A stretch of DNA of 64,000 bases. It comes from Sporolactobacillus sp. CQH2019. GTDB taxonomy: Bacteria; Bacillota; Bacilli; Bacillales; Sporolactobacillaceae. The first letter of the stretch is position 1. Each line of letters starts with the position of its first letter. Below are positions 8,495-17,174 of the stretch, piece by piece. The notes beneath the pieces are model-generated. The model was not told the origin of the DNA, did not search any database, and saw only the letters and a list, made by a program, of their open reading frames with translations. The position numbers and the translations under genes are program-made. The stretch spans positions 98,230 through 162,229 of the forward strand of contig NZ_JARAJZ010000009.1 in assembly GCF_028765345.1 (NCBI RefSeq), read 5' to 3'.

Positions 8495-9472
8495 CTACAT
8501 CAATTCTTGAATCAGTTTTTTGTATAGCGCATAAGCGGGCTTTGGAGAGTAATCGTCTCTCAGGATCCCGTATTGATGGAAAAGGTCGTCTTTATGGGTA
8601 TCCGCATCTCTGAGTCCGAAAAGAGTATATTGCGAAACATGATATTGGATCCGCAGACTGTAAATTGTCCGGATCACTTTCTCCAGCACCTGCGACTGAC
8701 GCTGATAAGATCTTTCCAGCTTAGTAAACGGGTGTTTGCCGGTCGGCCATCCGTTTTCAGTGATGCGGATCGGAACATTATCCGTGAAGCCTGCCGTTTT
8801 CAGATTGTTTCTGAGTTCCCGTAAAGCCCGTTCTGCTGCAGCGGAGATTTCCGGCAAGTCGAGCGGTCTCTCCTCAAAGACATCCACGTAGACGTTATGC
8901 CCGACAAAATCGACGGCATCCTGAAATGGCGCTTTGACCCCCGACAGCTGATTCCAGAAGTCCGGTACCGCTGCCGGGCCGTCCGGCACCGAACCGAACC
9001 CTACCGGAATGGAAAAACCCCGCTTTCGGCACTCCTGTTTGGCAGTCAGGACCCCCTCCGTAAGAGCCTGCAGAATATACGGCTTTGAACCTTCCATAAA
9101 GGACAAATTGGGCTCATTGGTGATTTGCAGCGAGCACAGGGATGCATGATAGCGTTCTATGATTTTCCGGATGAAAGCGTACCAATGTTCCAGAGCAAAA
9201 TTCTCCTGAAGCTCCGTCCAGTTTCCGCAGCCTATTGTCAGATCGCCAAGCAGGCCGGCAGCGCGGTATCGATCCGCCAGTGCAAACATCTTTTTCTCCC
9301 ATTCGGGTGTATAAATCAGATAGACTCTTGGAGCCAGCCTTGCTGTTCCATTATTGAGGTCGGCAAGCGCAGCCTTTACCTTTTTATAGTCGTCCGCGGG
9401 GCCCGTGGCCAGGCCAAAAGGCGTGCCTGCTGCACTCAGCGGATAGATACCGAATGAGAACTTTCCTGACAT
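8495..9472 (-). CDS. Glycoside hydrolase, clan A TIM barrel (GH17/GH39-like), cytosolic
   Basis: A 325-residue TIM-barrel hydrolase. Likely catalytic acids are the Glu in ITNEPNLS (near residue 120, acid/base) and the Glu in ITENGWPTG (near residue 240, nucleophile), the spacing of clan GH-A. GHNVYVD and FGLRDADTHKD fit active-site loops. There is no signal peptide, so it should act inside the cell on small imported glycosides. It lies eight bases after marR and its ribosome-binding site is in the marR 3' end, so the two are coupled. The substrate cannot be told. Confidence 0.7.
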   Translation of the reverse strand: MSGKFSFGIYPLSAAGTPFGLATGPADDYKKVKAALADLNNGTARLAPRVYLIYTPEWEKKMFALADRYRAAGLLGDLTIGCGNWTELQENFALEHWYAFIRKIIERYHASLCSLQITNEPNLSFMEGSKPYILQALTEGVLTAKQECRKRGFSIPVGFGSVPDGPAAVPDFWNQLSGVKAPFQDAVDFVGHNVYVDVFEERPLDLPEISAAAERALRELRNNLKTAGFTDNVPIRITENGWPTGKHPFTKLERSYQRQSQVLEKVIRTIYSLRIQYHVSQYTLFGLRDADTHKDDLFHQYGILRDDYSPKPAYALYKKLIQELM

Positions 9473-9480
9473 GAGAAAAT

Positions 9481-9912
9481 TCAGCCTCCCATTTTTTGTA
9501 ATAATGTGTTGACTTTGTGCAGCGCGAAACAGAAATCAAACTGTTCTTCCTCGGTAAGCTGATTGAAGCTTTTTATGAATTTCTGGTATAATACCCTCCA
9601 TTTCTGCTCCTCTATAGCTTTCCCGGCCGGCGTTAGTGTGACCAGGACCGCGCGCTTATCCCGCTCATCAGGTCTTTTGATCAGATATCCTTTTTTCTCA
9701 AGCCCGCTGACGACATGGGTCAGTTGCTGTTTGGCTATTTCCAGGCCCTCGCTGATCTCTTTGAGGTTGAGAGCTTTTTGTTTGCTGTACATGAACTCCA
9801 GAATATGTCCCTGAAGGTGAGTGACTTTCATAGATCCCCTATTTAAGCCCTGATAATGAGTGAACAAATTGGAGATCAGCGTCACATATTCTTTCGCAGC
9901 CGATGGGTCCAT
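9481..9912 (-). CDS. MarR family transcriptional regulator
   Basis: A 143-residue winged-helix regulator. The recognition region reads LKEISEGLEIAKQQLTHVVSGLEKKGYLIKR in sequence order and the wing DERDKRAVLVTLT. A TTG six bases earlier is possible, but GGGAGAGA is better spaced from ATG at 9912. It is the first gene of a two-gene operon with the glycosidase and probably controls that operon. The A+T-rich upstream DNA (9920-10000) holds the likely operator. Confidence 0.88.
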   Translation of the reverse strand: MDPSAAKEYVTLISNLFTHYQGLNRGSMKVTHLQGHILEFMYSKQKALNLKEISEGLEIAKQQLTHVVSGLEKKGYLIKRPDERDKRAVLVTLTPAGKAIEEQKWRVLYQKFIKSFNQLTEEEQFDFCFALHKVNTLLQKMGG

Positions 9913-10608
9913 AGGCAATCTCTCCCAAATACAATATAGTCCATATTATGTTACTAAATAATCAATAAATCAACTAATAAAGGAAATAATAATAAATTTA
10001 AGTTTACTAAAAAATGGTACCACTTAAATTGGGCGGTTTTTTGCACAGGAATAAAAAGAGGCATTTACCCATTTTTTCAGTCACTCTTTATCCCGAAAAG
10101 GGTACTTATGACAGGGGCTGGATACGAATCGTCGCGCACATCTTTCCGATTTCAAGCCACCTTCTTAAAAAAGAATCGCCCGGGAGCCTAATTTAATTTT
10201 TGTCCCGGACGGTCTGGATGACATGGATCCGCTGCCAACTATGCCGAAATTTCGACAGAGCAAAAAATTGGATTGAATGATCAGATCATAAAAAATGTCT
10301 TTTTACAAAGGAAATATTTATACACGGTAAGCCCTCATATGAAGAATTGAAGAAACCGGCAACTGGGTGAAGCAACAAGCGGTCATTGGCCATACCATAT
10401 AGACATGACAAAAGCATTGGAAAGAAAAAATTTAAGGATTAACTATAACCTAATTGTTTTCTATTCTGCCTGTATCTGAATTTTCCCTGACGATTTTTCT
10501 TCGATCGAAGAGACATAAGTCCCTCCTACTGCTGGCAATCAGAATTCTTACTCGATTTCGTTTGGCCTGATACGCTTCTTCCGGCGGCATGATGCCGTCT
10601 TTAACTGT
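9913..10608. other. 696-bp intergenic stretch with one perfect inverted repeat
   Basis: AATTTAAGT (9995-10003) and ACTTAAATT (10022-10030) are a perfect 9-bp inverted repeat about 85 bp upstream of marR, followed by GGGCGG and six T. It could be a regulator site or a terminator. The rest, 10040-10600, holds only short frames without ribosome-binding sites. Confidence 0.5.
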
Positions 10609-12165
10609 CTACAGATCCGGCTTTACTCCGCTCATTTCCAGGACTCTCCTGCGAACCGTACTGACTTCATTGCAACTGGTTAACAGGACAAGTGTATCTC
10701 CGGAGCGGATAACGGTATCTCCGTGCGGGATAAGCTCATGATCGCCTCGACGAATGGCAATAAGAAGACTGTGACTGGGCCAGCTCACATCACGAACCTG
10801 CCGTTCATTCAGGCTGCTTTCAAGAAAAACCGGGATCTCTATCCGATCATTTTTACCGCTTAATTCATTTAACTTCTTCCCCAGATTGAGGCGGGTCAGG
10901 AGCGACGCATAGATCGGAGCTCCTCCGAGCATATCGACAACAAGATAAGCGACAAGCGACACAACGGCAAGGGGCATTAAGTGCTGCAGCGATCCGACCA
11001 TCTCAGTAATCAAAATAATTGCAGTAAAAGGGGCTTTCCCAATTCCGGCAAAATACCCGGCCATTGAGATAATCATCAGGTTCATGATATAGATATCAGG
11101 CAGCAATCCCAATCTGGACATAATCGTGCCGTAAATAGCCCCCAGCAGGGCTCCAAGAGACAGAATCGGCAGAAAGATGCCTCCGGGCAGTCCGGAGCCG
11201 TATGAAATCATCGAAAAAATAAAGCGAAGTACAAATAATCCCAATAAGATCATCAATCCGGGAATGAAATGCCCCATTTCCAAAATAGTGGCATTCCCTC
11301 CGCCCAGCGTATGCGGCCAAAAAATGCCGATCGGAATGACCAGGAGAAAGGGAATAAGGCCGTGAAAACAGCGGGGCAGTCTGATGAATCGGGCATACCA
11401 TTGCGGCATGACGAGCAGCACTCTCTGATAAAAATAACCGAACAGGCCGAGGACAATCCCCAGTAAAATGAGATGCCAATACAGATAGAGAGGAAAACTC
11501 CTCGAGTAGCTGATATGTAAGACGGGCACTAAGCCGAAAAAGTTTGATGAAACAAAATCAGAACCGATTGCCCCGGCAAGGGAAGCCATCCAGACGAGCG
11601 GAGAAAAATTATGATAGATTTCCTCCAGCACAAACAAGGTCCCGGCTATCGGCGCGTTAAAGGCCGCGGACAGGCCGGCGGCAGAACCGCTGGCAATTAA
11701 AACCCGGCGCGATATCCCGTTGTCTTTAAGTCCCTGGGCCATACCCTGGCCTACAGCAGCCCCCAACTGAATGGACGGGCCTTCCCGTCCGAGAAAAAGG
11801 CCGGCCCCGATGCCCAGAACGCCTGTGACAAACTTGCGCCATAAAACGTGCCGCCAGTCCATTTCAAGATCTCCTGCCAGTTGGCCTTCAACCTGGGGAA
11901 TACCGGATCCCATAATATTGGGCTGCGGCCTGACAATGAGACCGATGATGATTGCCAACAATGAACTCAACAGTATCGCTGCGAAAACGATCAGCGGATG
12001 ACCCGGAATAAACTGATACAACTTTGTCCATAGATGCAATGATCCCTCAATGAGTATGCGAAAAAGACTGACTACAAATCCCGTCAGAATGCCAACTACC
12101 AAACCTTTTAGAATAAATAATAAACGTGTGGCATCGAATGCTGACTTTGTCTTAGCTTGTTTCAA
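10609..12165 (-). CDS. ClC-type chloride/proton antiporter with C-terminal RCK_C (TrkA-C) domain
   Basis: Membrane antiporter exchanging Cl- for H+. The three ClC selectivity motifs are present: GSGIPQVEG near residue 88, GREGPSI near residue 123 with the gating Glu, and GGIFLPILSLG near residue 330. The Glu in VLEEIYHNF matches the internal proton-transfer Glu of antiporters. The last 80 residues form an RCK_C domain, expected to bind a small ligand. The start is TTG after GGTGAG. It appears monocistronic; a role in acid or ion homeostasis is inferred. Confidence 0.92.
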   Translation of the reverse strand: MKQAKTKSAFDATRLLFILKGLVVGILTGFVVSLFRILIEGSLHLWTKLYQFIPGHPLIVFAAILLSSLLAIIIGLIVRPQPNIMGSGIPQVEGQLAGDLEMDWRHVLWRKFVTGVLGIGAGLFLGREGPSIQLGAAVGQGMAQGLKDNGISRRVLIASGSAAGLSAAFNAPIAGTLFVLEEIYHNFSPLVWMASLAGAIGSDFVSSNFFGLVPVLHISYSRSFPLYLYWHLILLGIVLGLFGYFYQRVLLVMPQWYARFIRLPRCFHGLIPFLLVIPIGIFWPHTLGGGNATILEMGHFIPGLMILLGLFVLRFIFSMISYGSGLPGGIFLPILSLGALLGAIYGTIMSRLGLLPDIYIMNLMIISMAGYFAGIGKAPFTAIILITEMVGSLQHLMPLAVVSLVAYLVVDMLGGAPIYASLLTRLNLGKKLNELSGKNDRIEIPVFLESSLNERQVRDVSWPSHSLLIAIRRGDHELIPHGDTVIRSGDTLVLLTSCNEVSTVRRRVLEMSGVKPDL

Positions 12166-12660
12166 GAGTCAAACTCACCGCTCTCGCTAAACACATTTCT
12201 TTCGTGAATAATCGTGACTGTACAAAATTAAAGATGCGTTGACCCATTTTTATGTAACGTTCGTTCAATATATGATATGAAGGGCAATCTCTATAAAAGA
12301 CAATATTCCGTAAAAAGGGATACTTTGTTTAGGGTGCTTCCCTTTCTTTTACCATCCTGTAATTTCTTAAGCCAGTCAGGACTCAGAGACTAGCCTTGGC
12401 TTTCAATGGAAATCGGAATCAGTGGATAAACGGGATCAATTTATGAGTCGTCTTTTTTTAATCCTGAAATTCTTCACCATACTTTTGTTTTAAATGCTTA
12501 TTCAACAGGGAATATTATATTATAAAAAATAAACATGCACAAAAACCCAATAGAGGGATAGGCAAAAACCAGGGATTACGTGTCAGCAGAGCCGATGCCG
12601 TTACCTGCAGCGCATCCCAAAATGATTGACATGCATCGAATAATAAAATAATCCACCCAT
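12166..12660. other. Intergenic, no supported gene
   Basis: Upstream of the ClC gene. One possible hairpin AAAGGGA (12314-12320) / TCCCTTT (12339-12345) followed by CTTTT. Nothing else is supported. Confidence 0.4.
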
Positions 12661-12716
12661 AATTTTACCCGGTCAGTTATCTTCGCCCGTATGTTATGTA
12701 TCTGCGAATTAAAACG
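12661..12716 (-). pseudogene. Remnant of a uspA paralogue
   Basis: Read leftward this translates as FNSQIHNIRAKITDRVKL, matching TSQIHNMRAEVADRVEIF of the intact UspA encoded at 14890-15363. The matching DNA is only about 56 bp; flanking sequence gives no further clear homology and no open frame. It looks like the last recognisable piece of a decayed duplicate. Confidence 0.6.
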
Positions 12717-13117
12717 TTTTTAGGAAAGTCCTCCCTTCAGAAGTCTCAGATAAGAACGCAATAATGGGGTAACCAAGAATTAGCCGGCTGCAAAAAGATC
12801 AGGCAATCATAGCCCTTGTACGGCTTTAACGGACGGATCGGCCGACTGCCATTACCGCTGCCGCCGCTTGGACCGAAAGCAGATACAGCTGAATTCGTGA
12901 GAAAAGACGAATAAGCGGGAGCAATGTAATCGTGAGAATATCTTCTATTTCATATGTTTCTGAAGGAATTTTGCAGAAATTCGATATTAATATCAACAAA
13001 TACAATATTAGCTCATTGACGGCAGCGCCGCGGAAGGACGGAACCATCGGTACAGGCAGCCCGTGTGATAGTGGCAATTAGATACAGTCATTCTCTGTTT
13101 GGCTTCGACGGACACAC
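12717..13117. other. Intergenic, no supported gene
   Basis: An 83-codon leftward frame (13077-12826) has hydrophobic stretches but no ribosome-binding site and no family match I recognise. Confidence 0.4.
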
Positions 13118-13146
13118 AAAAAAAGCCACTCTTTCGAATGGCTTTT
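13118..13146 (-). terminator. Rho-independent terminator of the 3D-domain gene
   Basis: AAAAGCCACTC (13121-13131) and GAATGGCTTTT (13136-13146) form an 11-bp stem with one G-U and a four-base loop. On the minus strand the hairpin is followed by seven T. Confidence 0.85.
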
Positions 13147-13165
13147 CTAACTCTATGATTTATGA

Positions 13166-14044
13166 TTAGCGTTGTACCGTTACATTCAATGTGCGGCGGC
13201 CGAAATTCACCGCCTGCTGGTTGGAAGGCATGTGTACATCGATTCGATTGCCCTTAATGGCCGCGCCGGTATCGGCTGCCGTATAGGTCCCGAGGCCTTC
13301 AATCGTTACTTTCGAGCCAAGTGGAATTAACGATGGATCGACAGCGACTACGCGGGCATTCGAATGGGTTCCCAGATTCACTCCGGTCGCCGTCCGGCCG
13401 CTCAGCGAATAAGCCGTTACGACAAAGGATTGTGCAGAAGCCGTTGTCTGCGAAGGCTGGACAGCCTTCTGTACCGGATGTGCCGCAGCCGCAGATCCGG
13501 ATTGATTTTGGCTGATCTCCGGCTTAGCTGCTTGACGAACAGGCGATGTTTCCTGCACGGTCGATGTTTTCTGAGCTGTTGCCTGCGTTAGTTGCCGGAC
13601 CGGCTCGTTGCTTGTTGCCTTTCGGTCGGCAGTCGGTTTGGTTTCAACAGTAGTCGGTGCTTTCCGGGCCGCCGTTTGTTCAACCGACGGCTTCTTCGCT
13701 TGCGTGGCAACAGGCGATGTTGCTGCCGGCTTAGTTGCTTTCGGTTTTACCGACTCCGCTGTTTCCTGCCCACGATTTTTCGCCGCCTTGCTTTGGAGCT
13801 GCTTTTCGCCGCTCAGTGCCTTTTGTCTGTAAAATTGTTGCCAGCGCGCTAATTTCTCCTTTTGAATTTCATTTATCGCCTGATCTAACGAATCATTATC
13901 GTTTTCCTGCTGATAGTTCACGTGTGACTCGCTTTTCTGCTGCGGCTGTTTGGCTTGAACTAAAGTCGATCCCGCCGTCAAAGGTACCGCCAGTCCGGCG
14001 GCAAGAAGCGCCGCCGTCACTTTCTGCATTCGTTTCAATCGCAT
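13166..14044 (-). CDS. Secreted 3D-domain cell-wall protein (YuiC/YocH-like)
   Basis: Exported protein with a C-terminal 3D domain, a small double-psi barrel related to MltA-type lytic transglycosylases. The last 85 residues contain FVVTAYSLSG, DPSLIPLGSKV, ADTGAAIKGNRIDVHMPS, giving the three conserved Asp. Residues 1-32 are a signal peptide (LAAGLAVPLTAGSTLVQA). Between them is a 150-residue Thr/Ala/Pro/Lys-rich linker of low complexity. ATG at 14044, preceded by GGGGGAAAGG, is preferred over the upstream ATG at 14095 (292 residues). A peptidoglycan remodelling role is inferred. Confidence 0.88.
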   Translation of the reverse strand: MRLKRMQKVTAALLAAGLAVPLTAGSTLVQAKQPQQKSESHVNYQQENDNDSLDQAINEIQKEKLARWQQFYRQKALSGEKQLQSKAAKNRGQETAESVKPKATKPAATSPVATQAKKPSVEQTAARKAPTTVETKPTADRKATSNEPVRQLTQATAQKTSTVQETSPVRQAAKPEISQNQSGSAAAAHPVQKAVQPSQTTASAQSFVVTAYSLSGRTATGVNLGTHSNARVVAVDPSLIPLGSKVTIEGLGTYTAADTGAAIKGNRIDVHMPSNQQAVNFGRRTLNVTVQR

Positions 14045-14889
14045 GAAGCCTTTCCCCCTTAATATATGATGCTTTTCATGCGTCCTCATGAGCAATGACT
14101 GTTCACTATCGTTTCAACATCCTACATTATAGGGGACGAATATCACAAAGCGATTGAAACAGCGTTACAGTTATAATACGATCGCACGTTCTATATTACA
14201 CTTGTAAATAATGCGTCAACTTTTCTCCCGCAGAATCAATGACCGTTTCTCGGACAACGGAATGTTCTTTGCCTCCCGTCTGAAGAAAAACGCGGTCATC
14301 CCAGACGGTTCGTGACTACGACGCGGAAGACGGGGGATCCAGTCCGATCGGATGATTCTCCCAGGTGATCCGATTCATCAGGCGGAAAATTTCTTTCGCC
14401 TGATCCTCTCCCGGCATGATCAGGGCCGGACGATCCGGATCCTTGGCCAAGGAAATCGCACCATCTGCCGGGAACGCCGGACCATCGGGCTCATTTTCAA
14501 ATGACTGAAGCAGCATGTCCGTCTGAAAAATTTTTTTGGCCAAAGTGAGAACGCGGTGCAGAATCAAATGATTTTGTCACCGATCCACTCCTGTGTATTC
14601 CTCCTGATCCCAACAGGAAGCGGAGATCCGCGTTTCCCTGCTGAAGATCAGCCGGCGTTTTAAAGGATGGTTGGGGATTCCGCCAAAAAGAGGCTTCGGC
14701 ACCTCCAGTTTCAGACAAAAACCTACAGGAATCCCTGAAGGCCGTTACCCTGGATAAACCGAATAATATTGTAAAACGGGATGGAACACTTTTTTGGGGG
14801 CCCATTGGCTTTTTTGATCAGGCCAGAGAAAATAGCATTCTGGATATATATGAAAAGATGGGGCCGATAAATTTATGCAACGTGAGTAA
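14045..14889. other. 845-bp stretch with a possible gene remnant on the plus strand
   Basis: A stop-free plus-strand frame from 14645 to a TGA at 14942 has protein-like composition (for example LDKPNNIVKRDGTLFWGPIG and ENSILDIYEKMGPINLCN) but no start codon near its beginning, and its end runs antisense into uspA. It may be the C-terminal part of a lost gene; I cannot name the family. Two overlapping minus-strand frames are not supported. Confidence 0.35.
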
Positions 14890-15363
14890 TCAGCGGACAA
14901 TCAATACAGAACAAGGGGCTAACCGGGCCATATACGAGGACTGACTGCCGATACCGATCAGGAAACGATCTAATTTTGTGGTTCCCGTGGCACCACAAAC
15001 AATCAGATCGCAATGGTACTGCGGAATCACCTTCTCGATGATCGCTGACGCCGGTGAATCCTCACCAGTAAAAACCGAGACACTTTTTACTCCTTTGTTT
15101 TGTGCGATCTTTTTAAAAATTTCTACCCGGTCAGCGACCTCTGCCCGCATGTTATGGATTTGCGAGGTAAAAGTCTTTAATGCTGCCAGTGAACCTGTGT
15201 TTAAAAAAGAGACGATCAGCAGATGTGCATCGTATTTCTTCGCCAGATCGACAGCCACCCCGAAGGCTTTAGCGGCCTCCTTGGATTCATCGACAGCGAT
15301 CAATATATTCCGATAAGCAACTCCGCCATTTTCTTTTACTGTATGGGATAATGTTTCCGACAT
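14890..15363 (-). CDS. Universal stress protein UspA
   Basis: A 157-residue single-domain Usp. N-terminal NILIAVDESKEAAKAF begins the fold at residue 19. The C-terminal nucleotide loop GATGTTKLDRFLIGIGSQSS fits the G-2x-G-9x-G-S/T pattern of ATP-binding Usp proteins. AGGAG precedes the ATG. A Fur/PerR-like box lies 25-43 bp upstream, so control by iron or peroxide is possible. A decayed paralogue lies at 12661-12716. Confidence 0.92.
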   Translation of the reverse strand: MSETLSHTVKENGGVAYRNILIAVDESKEAAKAFGVAVDLAKKYDAHLLIVSFLNTGSLAALKTFTSQIHNMRAEVADRVEIFKKIAQNKGVKSVSVFTGEDSPASAIIEKVIPQYHCDLIVCGATGTTKLDRFLIGIGSQSSYMARLAPCSVLIVR

Positions 15364-15386
15364 AGTATCAGACTCCTAACTCCTAA

Positions 15387-15406
15387 TTATAATGAGAATC
15401 ATGAGC
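15387..15406. promoter_or_regulatory. Fur/PerR-like box upstream of uspA
   Basis: The 19 bases at 15388-15406 match 15 of 19 positions of the classical Fur consensus (GATAATGATAATCATTATC). The left half TTATAAT is also a perfect PerR half-site. The site is 25-43 bp upstream of the uspA start, where a repressor would block the promoter. Confidence 0.5.
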
Positions 15407-15698
15407 TTATCAAGTCAATTAAAGTTTCAGAATCTCTTCGACTATTTGATTTTAAATGAGAATAAGCCATAGGCCCCTCCCCTTCTTCCGGTGATCGGGG
15501 ACAAAAAGCACAGCAGCCGGATAAGAGAGATCCTTACTATTTCAAAAATTAAACGGCTTTCGGCTTTCCCTATTGATAAAAGAAGGCCCGCGAAAATTCG
15601 GTTAATGGACGCTTATTTATCGAACATGCTACAATTAGTATATTCGCAAGGAAAAAATGATCAATAAAAAAAGATTTTTTAAAGAAGGAAATTGTATC

Positions 15699-16418
15699 AT
15701 GTTAAAGAATAAAGTCATCTTAATTATCGGCGGAACAGCGGGCTTTGGAAAGCATGTAGCCATGCTTGCGGCCCAAAAAGGGGCTAATCTTATAATCGTC
15801 GGCCGGAACAAGGAAAAATTAGATAGCGTCAAAGCGGAACTTCAACAATATGGGAACCAGGTAGAGGGACATACTCTCGATGTTTCAAAAGAGGAAGACC
15901 TGAAAAAATTTTTTGATAGCATAGGAAAAATCGACCATTTGGTATCAACGGCCGGTGGGTTTATGGGCGGTGGATTTTTAGATGCCGCACTGGAAACTAT
16001 ACTGAAAACAATCCATGACAAGCTCTTTATAAATCTTCGTATCGCGCGTCTTGCTGCGTCTCATCTGAAAGCGAACGGCAGCATGGTATTTACAGCCGGG
16101 TCCGGCGGAAAACCCAATAACGCATCAGGAGCAATTATAGGAAATGATGCGATCAGAACCATGGTCCAGGGCCTGGCGGTAGAAGTTGCTCCCCGGGCAC
16201 GCATAAACGCTGTCGCACCAACATGGACACGTACATCACTATATCGGGATATTCCGGAGGAAGAAGTCGATCAAACTCAAAAACTTTTTTCGGGTATGAT
16301 TCCTCTGGGAAGAACAGCGAATATCTCAGAAGTGGCAATGACTTATATTTTCCTCATGGAAAACTCTTTTATTACCGGACAGACAATTGTCGTTGACGGA
16401 GGACTGACTTTAGTTTGA
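15699..16418 (+). CDS. SDR-fold protein lacking the catalytic Tyr-x3-Lys
   Basis: A 239-residue short-chain dehydrogenase/reductase fold. The dinucleotide loop is GGTAGFGKHVA (TGxxxGxG type) and the C-terminal FITGQTIVVDGGLTLV is typical. Where classical members have YxxxK, this one reads SGAIIGNDAIRTM, so Tyr and Lys appear to be Ala and Asn. It may be inactive or use another mechanism. ATG at 15699 with AAGGAA is better than the upstream ATG at 15657. It stands alone between uspA and a repeat element. Confidence 0.75.
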   Translation: MLKNKVILIIGGTAGFGKHVAMLAAQKGANLIIVGRNKEKLDSVKAELQQYGNQVEGHTLDVSKEEDLKKFFDSIGKIDHLVSTAGGFMGGGFLDAALETILKTIHDKLFINLRIARLAASHLKANGSMVFTAGSGGKPNNASGAIIGNDAIRTMVQGLAVEVAPRARINAVAPTWTRTSLYRDIPEEEVDQTQKLFSGMIPLGRTANISEVAMTYIFLMENSFITGQTIVVDGGLTLV

Positions 16419-16885
16419 TAAGGGCTGCTTTAGAAAAAATACAGTACGGGGTTACTCTTATACAGCCTGTTCCCGGCTCTCCAGGCGTTCAGTCAGGCCG
16501 GCCTTCCTGACTTTTTCAGTCTCCCCTTAACCGCCGCCAGCCCAGCTGATTTTGACCGGCATTGAGCGAACAGACCCGGTCCGTGTGATCTTGCTCTGTC
16601 ACCGCACTCCCTGCCGAAAGACTCACTCAGAACCGGTCCCAGCGTACGTCATAGATGGCCGGACGGTCTGGAACCGCTGTTTTTTTCCATTTTTTTCTTC
16701 TGTCTCACTTATCTCACGACTCTTTCATCCGGATCCGCGATGCCGATACTGGAAATCCGGTTAATTTGGACAGATCCCGGTCCAAACGGGTGACTCTCCT
16801 ATGAGAAGCCAACAGTTGATCAACCGACATGGGCTTGTCTCAAGACAGCGCATCTCTTCCGTGCAAGTGTCTGACCCCGTCAGAA
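16419..16885. other. Intergenic, no supported gene
   Basis: Only short frames without ribosome-binding sites; no terminator with a T-run is clear after the SDR gene. Confidence 0.4.
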
Positions 16886-17050
16886 ATTCGGAAAACATCG
16901 AACTTTGTTTCGTTTGAAAGCTTATCTGCCGCCACAAATCTTCTAATCGGTTTCTGTTCGTCATCTCAGCAGTTTGCCTCCGGCCCCCTTCAGATTCCCC
17001 CTCGCAGGGAACCTTTGACTCACATTCCTGCTGCCGGCTTTCAGCGGATC
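16886..17050 (+). repeat. Diverged dispersed repeat, copy 1
   Basis: About 165 bp that aligns with 38158-38335 in the same orientation. Shared blocks include CATCGAACTT, AAGCTTATC, CTCCGGC, CTTCAGATTCC, ACC followed by T/C-rich sequence, and TTCCTGCTGCC. It lacks the ATGCCGGGCGCAC end that follows copy 2. It has no open frame in common with copy 2. Confidence 0.7.
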
Positions 17051-17083
17051 CACATCATTATCGTCCGTCACTCCGGACCGCCT

Positions 17084-17115
17084 AAAAAAGGCATGAACCC
17101 GATTGGATTCATGCC
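17084..17115 (-). terminator. Rho-independent terminator of the glycyl radical enzyme gene
   Basis: GGCATGAACCC (17090-17100), loop GATT, GGATTCATGCC (17105-17115): 11-bp stem with one mismatch/G-U. On the minus strand it ends in six T. It lies 60 bp after the stop codon at 17175. Confidence 0.9.
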
Positions 17116-17174
17116 TGATAATTGTTTAGACTGGAGTTCTTTTTATAAATCAGCAGCCTGAAATTCAAACATTT

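Noticed and set aside
12826-13077. 83-codon minus-strand hydrophobic frame
   Set aside because: No ribosome-binding site and no family character; adjacent to decayed uspA sequence.
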